NCBI GenBank assembly: GCA_947493695.1
Contig: CANLSF010000002.1
Span: 372,001-436,000 of the forward strand
Direction of reading: 5' to 3'
Source: an uncultured Kiloniellaceae bacterium
GTDB lineage: Bacteria; Pseudomonadota; Alphaproteobacteria; Kiloniellales; Kiloniellaceae
DNA length: 64,000 nucleotides
A model generated the notes under the pieces. That model searched no databases, was not told the origin of the DNA, and saw only the letters and a list, made by a program, of their open reading frames with translations. Shown piece by piece: positions 1 through 8,125 of this stretch. Every line of letters starts with the position of its first letter. Positions within the stretch are counted from its first letter, which is position 1. Made by a program: the position numbers and the translations under genes.

Positions 1-1
1 G

Positions 2-784
2 GTGAGTGGTAAGGTCGGCCTCGCAAACCGGCTGGTCGTGGATCAGGGTGTGCCCGCTCTGCGTAACCGGCTTGCGGAATTACGGGCGGATGGTGTCGCG
101 CATGTAGTGATCGATGCCGTCGCGAACATTGACCTTACGATCATCGCCGAGGCTTGCCGAGACCTGCCGCTGATGACCGGCGGCAGCGCCGTCGCCATGC
201 CCCTGCCATCGCTTTACATGGCCGATGGCGTGCTTTCCGCAGATGCGCCGAAACCAGTCAAGCCTGCGCTGGCACCCGGACAGATCGTTCTGTCAGGCAG
301 TTGTTCCGCCATGACCCGTAAACAGGTCGCGGCCTTTGCCGCTGGAGCCGAAGCCTTCAAACTCGATCCTCTGGCTCTCGCAAAAGACGGCGCCAAGGCC
401 GCCGCGGATTGGCTTGCGCAGCAGGCACCCGAAACTGCGAAAATCGTCTACGCCACGGCTGAGCCCTCGGAAGTGGCCGCCGCACAGGCGGAATTGGGTG
501 TCGAGAAGGCCGGAAAAATCGTCGAGGATGCCCTTGCCGAACTGGCGGTTCAGGCACGTGACGCCGGTGTCCGGCGCTTTGTTGTTGCGGGAGGCGAGAC
601 ATCGGGTGCGGTCACGAATGCGCTAGGCGTAAAGCAGATGACGATCGGCCCTGAGGTTGCGCCAGGCGTTCCCTGGACCTGGTGCGTAAGCGCTGATCAG
701 GACATTGCCCTCACGCTCAAGTCGGGTAATTTCGGTCAGGAAGATTTCTTCGCCCGTGCCCTTCAGATGTTGGAAGAGCAATGA
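2..784 (+). CDS. otnK: 3-oxo-tetronate 4-kinase (OtnK), C-terminal part, 5' end outside window
   Basis: About 260 residues match the C-terminal part of the four-carbon acid sugar kinase family (DUF1537 N- and C-domains). OtnK phosphorylates 3-oxo-tetronates (from threonate or erythronate) with ATP in the cytoplasm. The segment FVVAGGETSGAV, followed by IGPEVAPGVPWT and SGNFGQEDFF near the end, is the family's conserved C-terminal nucleotide-binding region. Family members are about 420 residues, so the GTG at base 2 is probably internal and the true start lies before the window. The stop overlaps the otnC start (ATGA at 781-784), indicating translational coupling. The OtnK-OtnC-OtnI order supports the assignment over other DUF1537 kinases such as those for D-threonate, though substrate stereochemistry cannot be read from sequence. 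Confidence 0.87.
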   Translation: MSGKVGLANRLVVDQGVPALRNRLAELRADGVAHVVIDAVANIDLTIIAEACRDLPLMTGGSAVAMPLPSLYMADGVLSADAPKPVKPALAPGQIVLSGSCSAMTRKQVAAFAAGAEAFKLDPLALAKDGAKAAADWLAQQAPETAKIVYATAEPSEVAAAQAELGVEKAGKIVEDALAELAVQARDAGVRRFVVAGGETSGAVTNALGVKQMTIGPEVAPGVPWTWCVSADQDIALTLKSGNFGQEDFFARALQMLEEQ

Positions 785-1431
785 GCGAGGAAGCGCAACT
801 CCGTGAGCAGATGTGCAAGCTCGCAAAATCTATGTTCGAGCGCGGACTGACCGGCGGCTCGTCAGGTAATATCTCCGCGCGCCTTTCGGACGGACGCCTT
901 CTTGTCTCCCCCACGGGCAGCAGCTTTGGCTCTCTTGATCCAGCCCGCCTCTCCCTGTTCGATGCCGATGTAAAGCAGATCGACGGCGACAAGCCGACGA
1001 AAGAGATGCCGCTGCATTCGGCATTCTATGAAACCAGGGGCGCAAAGACCGGCGCGGTCGTCCACCTGCACTCCAGCCATTCAGTGGCCCTCTCGCTCAT
1101 GCCGGACGTCGACCCGGAGAACATGCTGCCGCCGCTGACCGCCTATTCGATCATGCGCCTGGGCAAGGTCAAACTCCTGCCTTACTTCATGCCGGGGGAC
1201 CCCGCCATGGGGGGCGCTATTCGCGGCCTGGCCGGTAAACGCAGCGCGGTTGTACTGGCGAACCACGGCCCTGTCGTGGCGGGCAAGGACCTGGAAGCTG
1301 CGGTTTACGCCATCGAAGAACTGGAAGAGACAGCAAAGCTTGCCCTGCTGACCCGTGGCGCAAACTCTGCAATGCTGAACGCTGAGCAGATTGCTTCGAT
1401 CGTGGATAAATTTGACGTAGATTGGGACTAG
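781..1431 (+). CDS. otnC: 3-oxo-tetronate 4-phosphate decarboxylase (class II aldolase/adducin family)
   Basis: This 216-residue protein belongs to the class II aldolase/adducin family. OtnC decarboxylates 3-oxo-tetronate 4-phosphate to dihydroxyacetone phosphate. The N-terminal GLTGGSSGNISARL segment is the phosphate-binding signature. HLHSSHSVALS holds the metal-binding His pair and VLANHGPVVAG the third metal-ligand His region. Length is typical (about 210-220). It overlaps otnK by four bases and otnI follows at once, so the three form one operon. Alternatives within the family (fuculose- or ribulose-phosphate aldolase) are less likely given the flanking OtnK and OtnI. Confidence 0.88.
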   Translation: MSEEAQLREQMCKLAKSMFERGLTGGSSGNISARLSDGRLLVSPTGSSFGSLDPARLSLFDADVKQIDGDKPTKEMPLHSAFYETRGAKTGAVVHLHSSHSVALSLMPDVDPENMLPPLTAYSIMRLGKVKLLPYFMPGDPAMGGAIRGLAGKRSAVVLANHGPVVAGKDLEAAVYAIEELEETAKLALLTRGANSAMLNAEQIASIVDKFDVDWD

Positions 1432-1436
1432 GCTTC

Positions 1437-2201
1437 ATGACCGGCTTTTCAGCAAACCTGGGTTTTCTCTGGACCGAACTCACCCTGCCCGAAGCCATTC
1501 GCGCGGCGGCCAGCGCAGGATTTGACGCGGTGGAGTGCCACTGTCCCTATGAAACACCGGCTGAAGAGGTGAAGGCCGCGCTGGACGAGACCGGCCTGCC
1601 GATGCTCGGCATCAACACGGAACGGGGAAATCTTGCCGCAGGGGAGAATGGCTTGGCCGCAGTGCCGGGGCGCGAGCAGGAAGCAAGGGCCCTCATCGAT
1701 CAGGCGGTTGCATACGCAAAGGCTATATCAGCGCGTAACATCCATGTCATGGCCGGCTTCGCCAATGGCGAGTCCGCGCATCAGAGCTTTATCGAAAACC
1801 TCGGCTACGCCTGCAAAGAAGCCGCCTCACATGACATCACCATCGTGATCGAACCGCTCAATCACCACGACGCGCCCGGCTACTTCCTGAACAATGCCGA
1901 TCAGGCTGCGGATATCATTGCGGCGGTCGGCGCGACTAATCTGAAGCTGATGTTCGACTGCTACCACATTCAGATCATGCAGGGTGATATGACTCGCCGT
2001 CTGGAGCAGTTCATGCCGATCATCGGCCACATCCAGATCGCGGCTGTACCTTCGCGCGCGGAACCCGATGACGGGGAACTCGACTACCGTCATGTCATGC
2101 GAAGCATCCGTTCGCTCGGTTTTTCATCGCCGGTCGGCGCAGAGTATAGGCCGACCTCCACAACGGAAGCCGGCCTGGGCTGGATGACAAAAATAGCCTG
2201 A
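1437..2201 (+). CDS. otnI: 2-oxo-tetronate isomerase (hydroxypyruvate isomerase family)
   Basis: A 254-residue TIM-barrel sugar isomerase of the AP endonuclease 2/hydroxypyruvate isomerase family. OtnI interconverts 2-oxo- and 3-oxo-tetronate, feeding OtnK. Visible family segments are FSANLGFLWTELTLPEAI at the start, GINTERGN, VIEPLNHHDAPGYFL (metal/substrate Glu) and LMFDCYHIQIMQGD with a second metal-binding region. I chose ATG 1437, which matches the family N-terminus, rather than the upstream in-frame TTG at 1422 that overlaps otnC. The gene ends 20 bases before the convergent ABC-transporter operon. A plain hydroxypyruvate isomerase is possible on sequence alone, but the context favours OtnI. 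Confidence 0.85.
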   Translation: MTGFSANLGFLWTELTLPEAIRAAASAGFDAVECHCPYETPAEEVKAALDETGLPMLGINTERGNLAAGENGLAAVPGREQEARALIDQAVAYAKAISARNIHVMAGFANGESAHQSFIENLGYACKEAASHDITIVIEPLNHHDAPGYFLNNADQAADIIAAVGATNLKLMFDCYHIQIMQGDMTRRLEQFMPIIGHIQIAAVPSRAEPDDGELDYRHVMRSIRSLGFSSPVGAEYRPTSTTEAGLGWMTKIA

Positions 2202-2221
2202 AGCTTTTCCAGACTTAGCTG

Positions 2222-3382
2222 TTAACGCTTGAGCGCGCCTACGCCCGAAAAACGGAAGGCCTCTTTCTCGAGGTTATCGATTTCTTCTGCGCTCATTTGA
2301 TCGTGCGCGACTGTAATGCGGCCAAGGAACACAAGAGGTAACTCCTCAGCGCGGCCTTCCAGATCGGCCCTGATCGCTTCAGCCGTCGCGGCCCCGACAT
2401 CGTCGCCCATGCGCATTGGCGTTGCATCAAGCTCGCCCCGCCGGATAGCGTCCAATTCGAGACCTGTGCCGCCCCATCCTGTCGAGAAGATTTCCTTCTC
2501 TTTTCCGGCAGCGACCTGAGCCTCGACCGAGCCCATGGCCATGGCTGTGTTCGCGTTATGGATCACAGTCGCTTCGGGATAAGCCTGGATCATGAGATTG
2601 GTTCCATCGAAACCACCCTCGCGTCGATACTCGCCGTAGTGCTCATAGGCAACAGTCCAGTTGCCCTTCTCTGTCACGCAGTCCTTGAAATCTCCCGACC
2701 GCTGATTGTCCGTGACACCGGGGATACCCCGGTTCATAGCCAGGGTCACGTCCTTGCCCAAACGGTCCAGCATGTAGCTGCAGATTTTTTGTGCGCCGTA
2801 CGCGGACGAAAAATCAAACCAGGCTGCCGGTTGGGTTTTGAAATGCTTCAGCGGCGTATGGAAAGCCCATACATAGGTCACGAAATCTTCGTTACCGGCC
2901 AGCTTTTCGATGTTATCGGCCTGAGTTGCCAGTTCCGAGGGGCCGAAGATTACGTAGTCGTAGAGATCCGCGTCCTGTTCGACCTGTGTGGCGTAGGTCG
3001 CCTGCAGCGAATGTTCGATCTGACGAGACGCGAACTCTGTCGTCTCGTACTTGATACCCAGCTGGTCAAGCCGCTTGGTCAAGGCGAGATAGTTACGGGC
3101 CCAGAAATCGGAGACATCCGCCGAAGGGTAGATCAGCGCGATCTGAAGCGGTTTTTCAAGCGTACCCGTATACTTAACGGCTTCCCCGCCGGTCGCGGCC
3201 TGCAGGGCTTCTAGTTTCCCCGGAGCATTGACCTGTTCTGGCAGCCAATGATCGCGATCGGCATCGCCCGGCAACGCCTTCAGTGGAAGATCCTGGGCTG
3301 CAACCGCGCCCGCAATCATGGCCGAAGCCGCCCAGACGAGACTGCTTGCGCCAAGAACGCTGTACGATGTTCTGTTTTTCAT
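2222..3382 (-). CDS. ABC transporter periplasmic substrate-binding protein (ribose/TorT-like family)
   Basis: This 386-residue protein has a Sec signal peptide (about residues 1-29, cleavage near AVAA-QD) and a periplasmic binding protein fold of the Peripla_BP_4 sugar type starting at LQIALIYPSADVSDFW. It shows general resemblance to TorT-like binding proteins that sometimes accompany ABC transporters. It is the third cistron of a minus-strand operon after an ATPase and a permease. With the convergent otn genes, a sugar acid such as threonate is a reasonable ligand. The neighbouring amine-oxidising flavoproteins make a methylated amine a second possibility. The ligand cannot be read from the sequence. 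Confidence 0.82.
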   Translation of the reverse strand: MKNRTSYSVLGASSLVWAASAMIAGAVAAQDLPLKALPGDADRDHWLPEQVNAPGKLEALQAATGGEAVKYTGTLEKPLQIALIYPSADVSDFWARNYLALTKRLDQLGIKYETTEFASRQIEHSLQATYATQVEQDADLYDYVIFGPSELATQADNIEKLAGNEDFVTYVWAFHTPLKHFKTQPAAWFDFSSAYGAQKICSYMLDRLGKDVTLAMNRGIPGVTDNQRSGDFKDCVTEKGNWTVAYEHYGEYRREGGFDGTNLMIQAYPEATVIHNANTAMAMGSVEAQVAAGKEKEIFSTGWGGTGLELDAIRRGELDATPMRMGDDVGAATAEAIRADLEGRAEELPLVFLGRITVAHDQMSAEEIDNLEKEAFRFSGVGALKR

Positions 3383-3426
3383 TTTTCTTCCTCCCAGACT
3401 TGGTGAAACTCATTTCAATTGTTTTT

Positions 3427-4542
3427 TCAGCCACTGGCCACTGACCCTGTGGAAAGCAGCGACCCCAACACATAAAGCCCCGCAATACCGAGAACGATGA
3501 TACCCCCCAACTTCGCCAGTTTGATATTGTCAGGCGTTGAGAAGCTGCGCAGCAATCCCCTCGCGCCATCCCGGTCTTTCTTCTGCAGCCAAGTATAGAA
3601 GGCCACAGAGAGAATGATCACCACGCCCGATGCCACGGATTGCCAGAAGAATTCGATGCGCAGTGTGACAAGGGCATTGATCATCATGGAGAGCAGGAGA
3701 ACGCCCGCGAAAGACCCCAGCATGTAGGCCCGCCCGCCGAAGAGCGAGGTTCCGCCGACAACCACTGCCGCGATGACATGCAGATTGAAGTAAGGCGCCG
3801 ATGTCGCCTGCACAGCGTTGAGTTTACCCATCAGCATCACACCCGCGAGCCCAGCCATCGCACCCATCAGAATGTAGGCGTAGACCTTGTAACGGCCCAC
3901 GGCGATGCCGGTCATCTCGGCAGCTTCGGGATTCGAGCCGATGGCGATGGAGTAACGTCCGAACCAACTTCGGCGCAGCAGAAACGCGCCTATTACAAGT
4001 GTCGCGATGCCGATCAGCACGGGGATCGGGAGAAAACCGGGCAAACGGCCACGGCCTATTTCGGTAATCAGATCCGGAAAGCGCGCCAGCACCAAACCCT
4101 TGGCCAGTACCAGGGCAAAGCCCCGATAGACCAGATCCATGGCCAACGTGCCGATCAGGTCCGGCACGCGGAACTTGGTGATCACCAGGCCGTTGATCAG
4201 GCCGAAAAGACTTCCGATGGCGAGTCCGAGCAAGACGGCCACCCAGGCGGGGAAACCGTATTCCTTGATCGCAAAGGCCACGAGGATACCGGTGAGCGCG
4301 GCAACCGAACCGATTGAGAGATCGATGCCACGCTGGGTGATGACAAAAGTCATCGCCATGGCCATCGGCATGTAAAGTGCGGCTTCAAGCAGGATGATGT
4401 TCAGATTGGAGAGGCGGAAATAGCGGGTTGGCTCGACGATCCCCATGAATGCAAGGATCATGAGGATCATCACCATCGGACCTAGGATCGCCAGATAGGG
4501 GTCGATCCTTTCCTGCAGGCCTTTCGACGCAGATGTGGACAT
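3427..4542 (-). CDS. ABC transporter permease (RbsC/AraH family)
   Basis: A 371-residue inner-membrane permease of the BPD_transp_2 family. It has many hydrophobic segments and the typical signature QRGIDLSIGSVAALTGILVA, and later GTSLFGGRAYMLGSFAGVLLL. About ten membrane helices are expected. It is somewhat longer than RbsC (about 320) because of a C-terminal extension ending in an extra hydrophobic stretch (GGIIVLGIAGLYVLGSLL). It lies between the ATPase gene (17-base gap) and the binding-protein gene and should form the dimeric channel for them. Confidence 0.9.
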   Translation of the reverse strand: MSTSASKGLQERIDPYLAILGPMVMILMILAFMGIVEPTRYFRLSNLNIILLEAALYMPMAMAMTFVITQRGIDLSIGSVAALTGILVAFAIKEYGFPAWVAVLLGLAIGSLFGLINGLVITKFRVPDLIGTLAMDLVYRGFALVLAKGLVLARFPDLITEIGRGRLPGFLPIPVLIGIATLVIGAFLLRRSWFGRYSIAIGSNPEAAEMTGIAVGRYKVYAYILMGAMAGLAGVMLMGKLNAVQATSAPYFNLHVIAAVVVGGTSLFGGRAYMLGSFAGVLLLSMMINALVTLRIEFFWQSVASGVVIILSVAFYTWLQKKDRDGARGLLRSFSTPDNIKLAKLGGIIVLGIAGLYVLGSLLSTGSVASG

Positions 4543-4559
4543 AGCTATCTTTCTCCGGT

Positions 4560-5321
4560 TCAGGCGGCGTCTGCCGCGCCCACGATCAGTCCCAAGACTT
4601 CCTGGCGGGACGATTGCTTAGTGGTGACAACATCGACGCGCCGCCCACGGCGCATCACCTGAATGCGGTCGGAAATGGCAAAAACATCATCAAGTGAATG
4701 ACTGATCAGAACGATCGCCAGGCCTTCCTGCCGAAGCACTTCTATCAGTTTCAGCGTACGGGCCGTCTCTTGCGGGCCAAGCGCGGCAGTTGGTTCGTCC
4801 ATCACCAGAACACGCAGATCCGAATGATACACCGCGCGGGCAATCGCCACGGCCTGGCGCTGCCCGCCGGACAGACTCTCGGTCGGCACATCCATGCTTC
4901 TGAGCCGGACTCCCAGTCGTTCCATCAGCACGCGCTCAGCCTCCACCCGCATTTTGCCGTTATCGAGATACTTAACCCCGAGGAAAGACTTGGTAAGTTC
5001 CGAGCCAAGAAACATGTTGGCCGCCGGATCCAGGTGGTCGGCCAGTGCAAGCGTCTGGTACACTGCATCAATGCCCAGCGCGATGGCTTCGGAATGACTG
5101 TTCATGGAAAGCGGTTGACCGTCCATCTCGACCGAGCCCTCGGTGGGCTGATAGACACCGGTCAGGATCTTGATCAGGGTGGATTTTCCGGCACCGTTGT
5201 CACCGACGATGGCCAGAACTTCGCCGGGGCAAACATCAAGATCGACATCCTGAAGCGCCGTCACGCCACCGAAACGTTTGGTAATTCCCCGCATTGAAAT
5301 GATCGGGTTTGCTGTTGGCAC
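4560..5321 (-). CDS. ABC transporter ATP-binding protein (single-domain, sugar type)
   Basis: A 253-residue cytoplasmic ATPase. Walker A is GDNGAGKST (about residues 41-49), the signature is LSGGQRQAVAIAR and Walker B is VLVMDEPTAALG, followed by the switch His in LISHSLDDVF. It is half the length of RbsA, which carries two ABC domains, so it should act as a homodimer, as in FrcA-type and TorT-associated systems. It is the first gene of the minus-strand operon ATPase-permease-binding protein. The upstream region (5322-5614) carries a candidate operator. Confidence 0.9.
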   Translation of the reverse strand: MPTANPIISMRGITKRFGGVTALQDVDLDVCPGEVLAIVGDNGAGKSTLIKILTGVYQPTEGSVEMDGQPLSMNSHSEAIALGIDAVYQTLALADHLDPAANMFLGSELTKSFLGVKYLDNGKMRVEAERVLMERLGVRLRSMDVPTESLSGGQRQAVAIARAVYHSDLRVLVMDEPTAALGPQETARTLKLIEVLRQEGLAIVLISHSLDDVFAISDRIQVMRRGRRVDVVTTKQSSRQEVLGLIVGAADAA

Positions 5322-5614
5322 TCTCGTTCCTCCCGCCAGTCACAGTTTTATTTAACTGCTGCATGTCTACGCATGCAGGAGGGAGGATTTGCAGTCCGGA
5401 AACGCCTTGAGGTTATTCAGAAAGGACAAACGTTTACGGGATGTCATGTGCAGTTCGGCACAGACTGTAGATGCCTTCAACTCCTCCCAAAGCCCGGGCA
5501 TCTCTCAACTTGAAGAGGATGGTACGTGAAGCTTGGCGGCAACATCAAGTTAAATTGTTATCGATAACATTTTTAGTCAATTTAATCGTAGCTGACTCCA
5601 TCGGAACATTCCGA
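5322..5614. other. Intergenic promoter region of the ABC transporter operon
   Basis: This stretch between the LysR 3' end and the ATPase start has no convincing gene. It contains a 14-base perfect palindrome at 5556-5569 nested in a wider inverted repeat and should carry the promoter of the minus-strand transporter operon. Confidence 0.6.
5551..5584. promoter_or_regulatory. Palindromic operator candidate (LacI/GntR-like) upstream of ABC operon
   Basis: TGTTATCGATAACA at 5556-5569 is a perfect 14-base palindrome. It is nested between TAAATTG (5551-5557) and CAATTTA (5578-5584). It resembles operators of LacI-family gluconate/sugar-acid regulators. No LacI gene is in the window, so a regulator encoded elsewhere, or the adjacent LysR protein, would have to bind it. 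Confidence 0.4.
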
Positions 5615-6511
5615 TCAGGCTCTCTCGTGAAACCACCCAAGCGTGAAGTCCTTATAGGCCTCGGCCGCAGGTGAGAGAGGAAAGCGCCGCGACCAGGCCA
5701 GAAGGATCCGGTGGGTCGGTTCGACATTGGTGATCGGGACAGAGACCAGAGGAGACCCATCGTAACTAACCTGCGAAGCAGGACGACTGTGAACCACCGA
5801 AACGCCATAACCATTGGCGACCAGTCCCCGCAGTGTCTCGAAGGAGTCCGCTGTTCGCGCGACTTCCGGGTTCAATCCACGACGGTGAAAGAGGTCGAGC
5901 AGGTAGCGACGGCTCTGACGGTCACTGGCCAGGACAAGCGGCTCACCGGCCAGGCTCTCCAAACTCAGTTTCTTACGCCCGGCCCAACGATGATCACCGG
6001 GAAGGAGGACATAGGGCGCCAGTGACGTCAGGGTGACCTGTTCGACCTCCTCTGGCAGACCGATATCGTAGTCGAGCATCAGATCGATACTGCCTTCTCC
6101 GAGCAGCCGCGGAAGTTCATCGAATCCTGCCTCTTTGAACTTAACGCTGATATGCGGAAAACGCACTTCAAAGGCTTTGTTGAGAGCAGGCAGGTAATGA
6201 GGCGCCAGCTCAGCAAAACATCCAAGGGAGACTTCTCCCACGGCGACATCGCGATCCTGCCCAAAAAGCTCGAGCTCGGCAGCCTGGTTCAGCAAACGGC
6301 GGACTTGGACGATCAAGGTCCTGCCAAAGGGTGTGAGGCCAACGCCCCTCCCCTTCCGGCGAACGAATATCTGTTGTGCGTAGTGCCGCTCAAGCTGGGC
6401 GATGGCCGCTGAGATCGCAGGCTGCGAAATGTTCAGCGCCGTGGCGGCGTCTGTCACGCTTTCATGATCGGCGGCGGCAACAAGATAGGTCAGGGACCGT
6501 AGTGTCAGCAC
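5615..6511 (-). CDS. LysR-family transcriptional regulator
   Basis: A 298-residue LysR-type regulator. The N-terminal winged helix-turn-helix spans about residues 1-60 (TDAATALNISQPAISAAIAQLE), followed by a periplasmic-binding-like effector domain from about residue 90. It is divergent from the FAD oxidoreductase gene at 6685, the usual arrangement of a LysR regulator and its target. An imperfect dyad with a T-N11-A core lies between them. The effector is unknown; an amine or amino acid handled by the two downstream flavoproteins is a reasonable guess. Confidence 0.9.
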   Translation of the reverse strand: MLTLRSLTYLVAAADHESVTDAATALNISQPAISAAIAQLERHYAQQIFVRRKGRGVGLTPFGRTLIVQVRRLLNQAAELELFGQDRDVAVGEVSLGCFAELAPHYLPALNKAFEVRFPHISVKFKEAGFDELPRLLGEGSIDLMLDYDIGLPEEVEQVTLTSLAPYVLLPGDHRWAGRKKLSLESLAGEPLVLASDRQSRRYLLDLFHRRGLNPEVARTADSFETLRGLVANGYGVSVVHSRPASQVSYDGSPLVSVPITNVEPTHRILLAWSRRFPLSPAAEAYKDFTLGWFHERA

Positions 6512-6534
6512 ATCAGTTTTTCTGATTTAATTTA

Positions 6535-6558
6535 TTCGATAATACTATTTTATCTGAA
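6535..6558. promoter_or_regulatory. Candidate LysR-binding dyad in the divergent promoter
   Basis: GATAA (6538-6542) and TTATC (6550-6554) form an inverted repeat with a 7-base spacer. The wider arms TTCGATAA and TTATCTGAA are imperfect. The AT-rich dyad contains a T-N11-A arrangement, sits about 25 bases upstream of the LysR start, and lies in the only gap shared by the LysR gene and the flavoprotein gene. Confidence 0.4.
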
Positions 6559-6684
6559 CTACAGGCTCATGCACAACAGCTTGCGTGACATGTCAAAAAT
6601 AGTCGTCGCCGGACAACAACCAGGGAACGATCGGTGGTAATTCCCGTTGGTCAGGCCGGTGCAGCGACAGCAGGGAGAACGAAC

Positions 6685-7989
6685 ATGGCCAAATCATACG
6701 ATGCAATCATCATCGGCGCGGGCGTTATCGGCGCCTGTACGGCGTTCGAGATGGCGAAGAAGGGACTGAAAACCCTGAACGTCGATAAGAATGCCATGGC
6801 GGGCTACGGCTCGACCTCGGGTTCCTGTGCCATCATCCGCACCTACTACTCCGTCTTCGACACCTGCGCCCTCGCCTACGAGGGCTGGTACTACTGGAAA
6901 GACTGGGCCCGGTATCTGGGCAGCGAAGATCCGCGCGGGATGATCAAATACCACGACACCGGCTGTCTGGTGGTCAAGACCGATCACAACAAGGGTCTCT
7001 CCAAAATCTGCGAGATCATGGACCGTATCGGCTGCCCGTACGAAGACCTGACGCCCCAGGAGATCAAGGCCAAACTGCCGATCATGGACACCCAGCTCTT
7101 CGGTCCGGCAAAACGCCCCGACGAGCCGGGTTTCTGTGAGCCCACGGGCGACAGCGTTCCCGGCGGCGTTTTCTTTCCGCGCGGCGGCTATGTCAGCGAC
7201 CCGGCGCTCTCCGCACAGAACGCGGAACACGCCGCCAAGACACAGGGAGCTGAGTTCCTTTACGGCGCGGAGGTTACGGAAATCCGCCAGGCCGACGGCC
7301 GGACCTCCGGCATCACACTCAAGGACGGAACGCAGATCGACGCCCCGGTGGTGGTTAATGTGGCAGGTCCGCATTCCAGCAAGATCAATCAGATGGCAGG
7401 CGTTTTCGAAGCCATGAAGATGAAGACCCGGGCCCTGCGTCACGAGGTCGCCCATGTGCCCTCACCGGAAGGTTTCGATTTCGAGGCTGACGGCTATGTC
7501 TACTCGGACAGCGACATCGCCACCTACTGCCGCCCGGAACTGGGCAATCACATCCTGATCGGATCGGAAGATCCCGAATGCGACACCCGCGAGTGGGTTG
7601 ATCCGGATGACTTCAACCGGGACTTCACAGACCAGTGGCAGGTACAGGCCATGCGCATGGCCCAGCGCTTCCCGGAGATGGGCATTCCCTCAAAGATGAA
7701 GGGCGTGGTCGAACTCTACGACGTGACGGACGACTGGATTCCGATCTACGACAAGACCGACCTGCCGGGCTTCTATGTCGCTATCGGGACCAGCGGCAAT
7801 CAGTTCAAGAACGCACCGGTAGCAGGCAAGATGATGGCAACCCTGATCGAAGCCTGCGAGAACGGCGCCGATCACGATAAAGACCCGGTCCAGTTCCATC
7901 TTGAGAACATCGATCAAACGGTCTCGATCGGCTTCTATTCGCGCAATCGGGAAATCAATCAGGACTCCAGCTTCTCGGTCCTGGGTTAA
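6685..7989 (+). CDS. FAD-dependent oxidoreductase (DAO family, sarcosine oxidase beta-like)
   Basis: A 434-residue flavoprotein of the D-amino-acid oxidase (DAO) superfamily. The N-terminal dinucleotide-binding motif is AIIIGAGVIGACTAFEMAKKG, and the FAD-contacting C-terminal region is GFYVAIGTSGNQFKNAPVAGKMMA. Such enzymes oxidise amino acids or N-methylated amines. I chose ATG 6685, preceded by CAGGGAGAAC, over the in-frame GTG at 6634. It is divergent from the LysR gene and upstream of the dimethylglycine dehydrogenase-like gene. No separate alpha, gamma or delta sarcosine oxidase subunits are present, so it is not part of a standard heterotetramer. Confidence 0.8.
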   Translation: MAKSYDAIIIGAGVIGACTAFEMAKKGLKTLNVDKNAMAGYGSTSGSCAIIRTYYSVFDTCALAYEGWYYWKDWARYLGSEDPRGMIKYHDTGCLVVKTDHNKGLSKICEIMDRIGCPYEDLTPQEIKAKLPIMDTQLFGPAKRPDEPGFCEPTGDSVPGGVFFPRGGYVSDPALSAQNAEHAAKTQGAEFLYGAEVTEIRQADGRTSGITLKDGTQIDAPVVVNVAGPHSSKINQMAGVFEAMKMKTRALRHEVAHVPSPEGFDFEADGYVYSDSDIATYCRPELGNHILIGSEDPECDTREWVDPDDFNRDFTDQWQVQAMRMAQRFPEMGIPSKMKGVVELYDVTDDWIPIYDKTDLPGFYVAIGTSGNQFKNAPVAGKMMATLIEACENGADHDKDPVQFHLENIDQTVSIGFYSRNREINQDSSFSVLG

Positions 7990-8020
7990 GCAGTATATGA
8001 GCACGATCGTACTTGATCAC

Positions 8021-8115
8021 GCCGATCAAGAACGTGAATCGTCCTCACACCATATGAAGTAGAGGCTGGTTCGCGTTTATCTTTAGTTCAAAGAAAAGCG
8101 ATCAGACTCTCTGGG
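8021..8115 (+). repeat. Intergenic repeat element, copy 1 (~95 bp)
   Basis: This intergenic stretch aligns with 12314-12405 on the same strand. Shared blocks are TCAAGAACGTGA near the left end, a CTGGTTC block in the middle, TCAAAGAAAA, and an ACTC-containing right end. Each copy has a small imperfect hairpin around the CTTT/AAAG arms. It lies directly before the ribosome binding site of the 8126 gene. No coding potential is apparent. Confidence 0.6.
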
Positions 8116-8125
8116 AGACAGGGTG

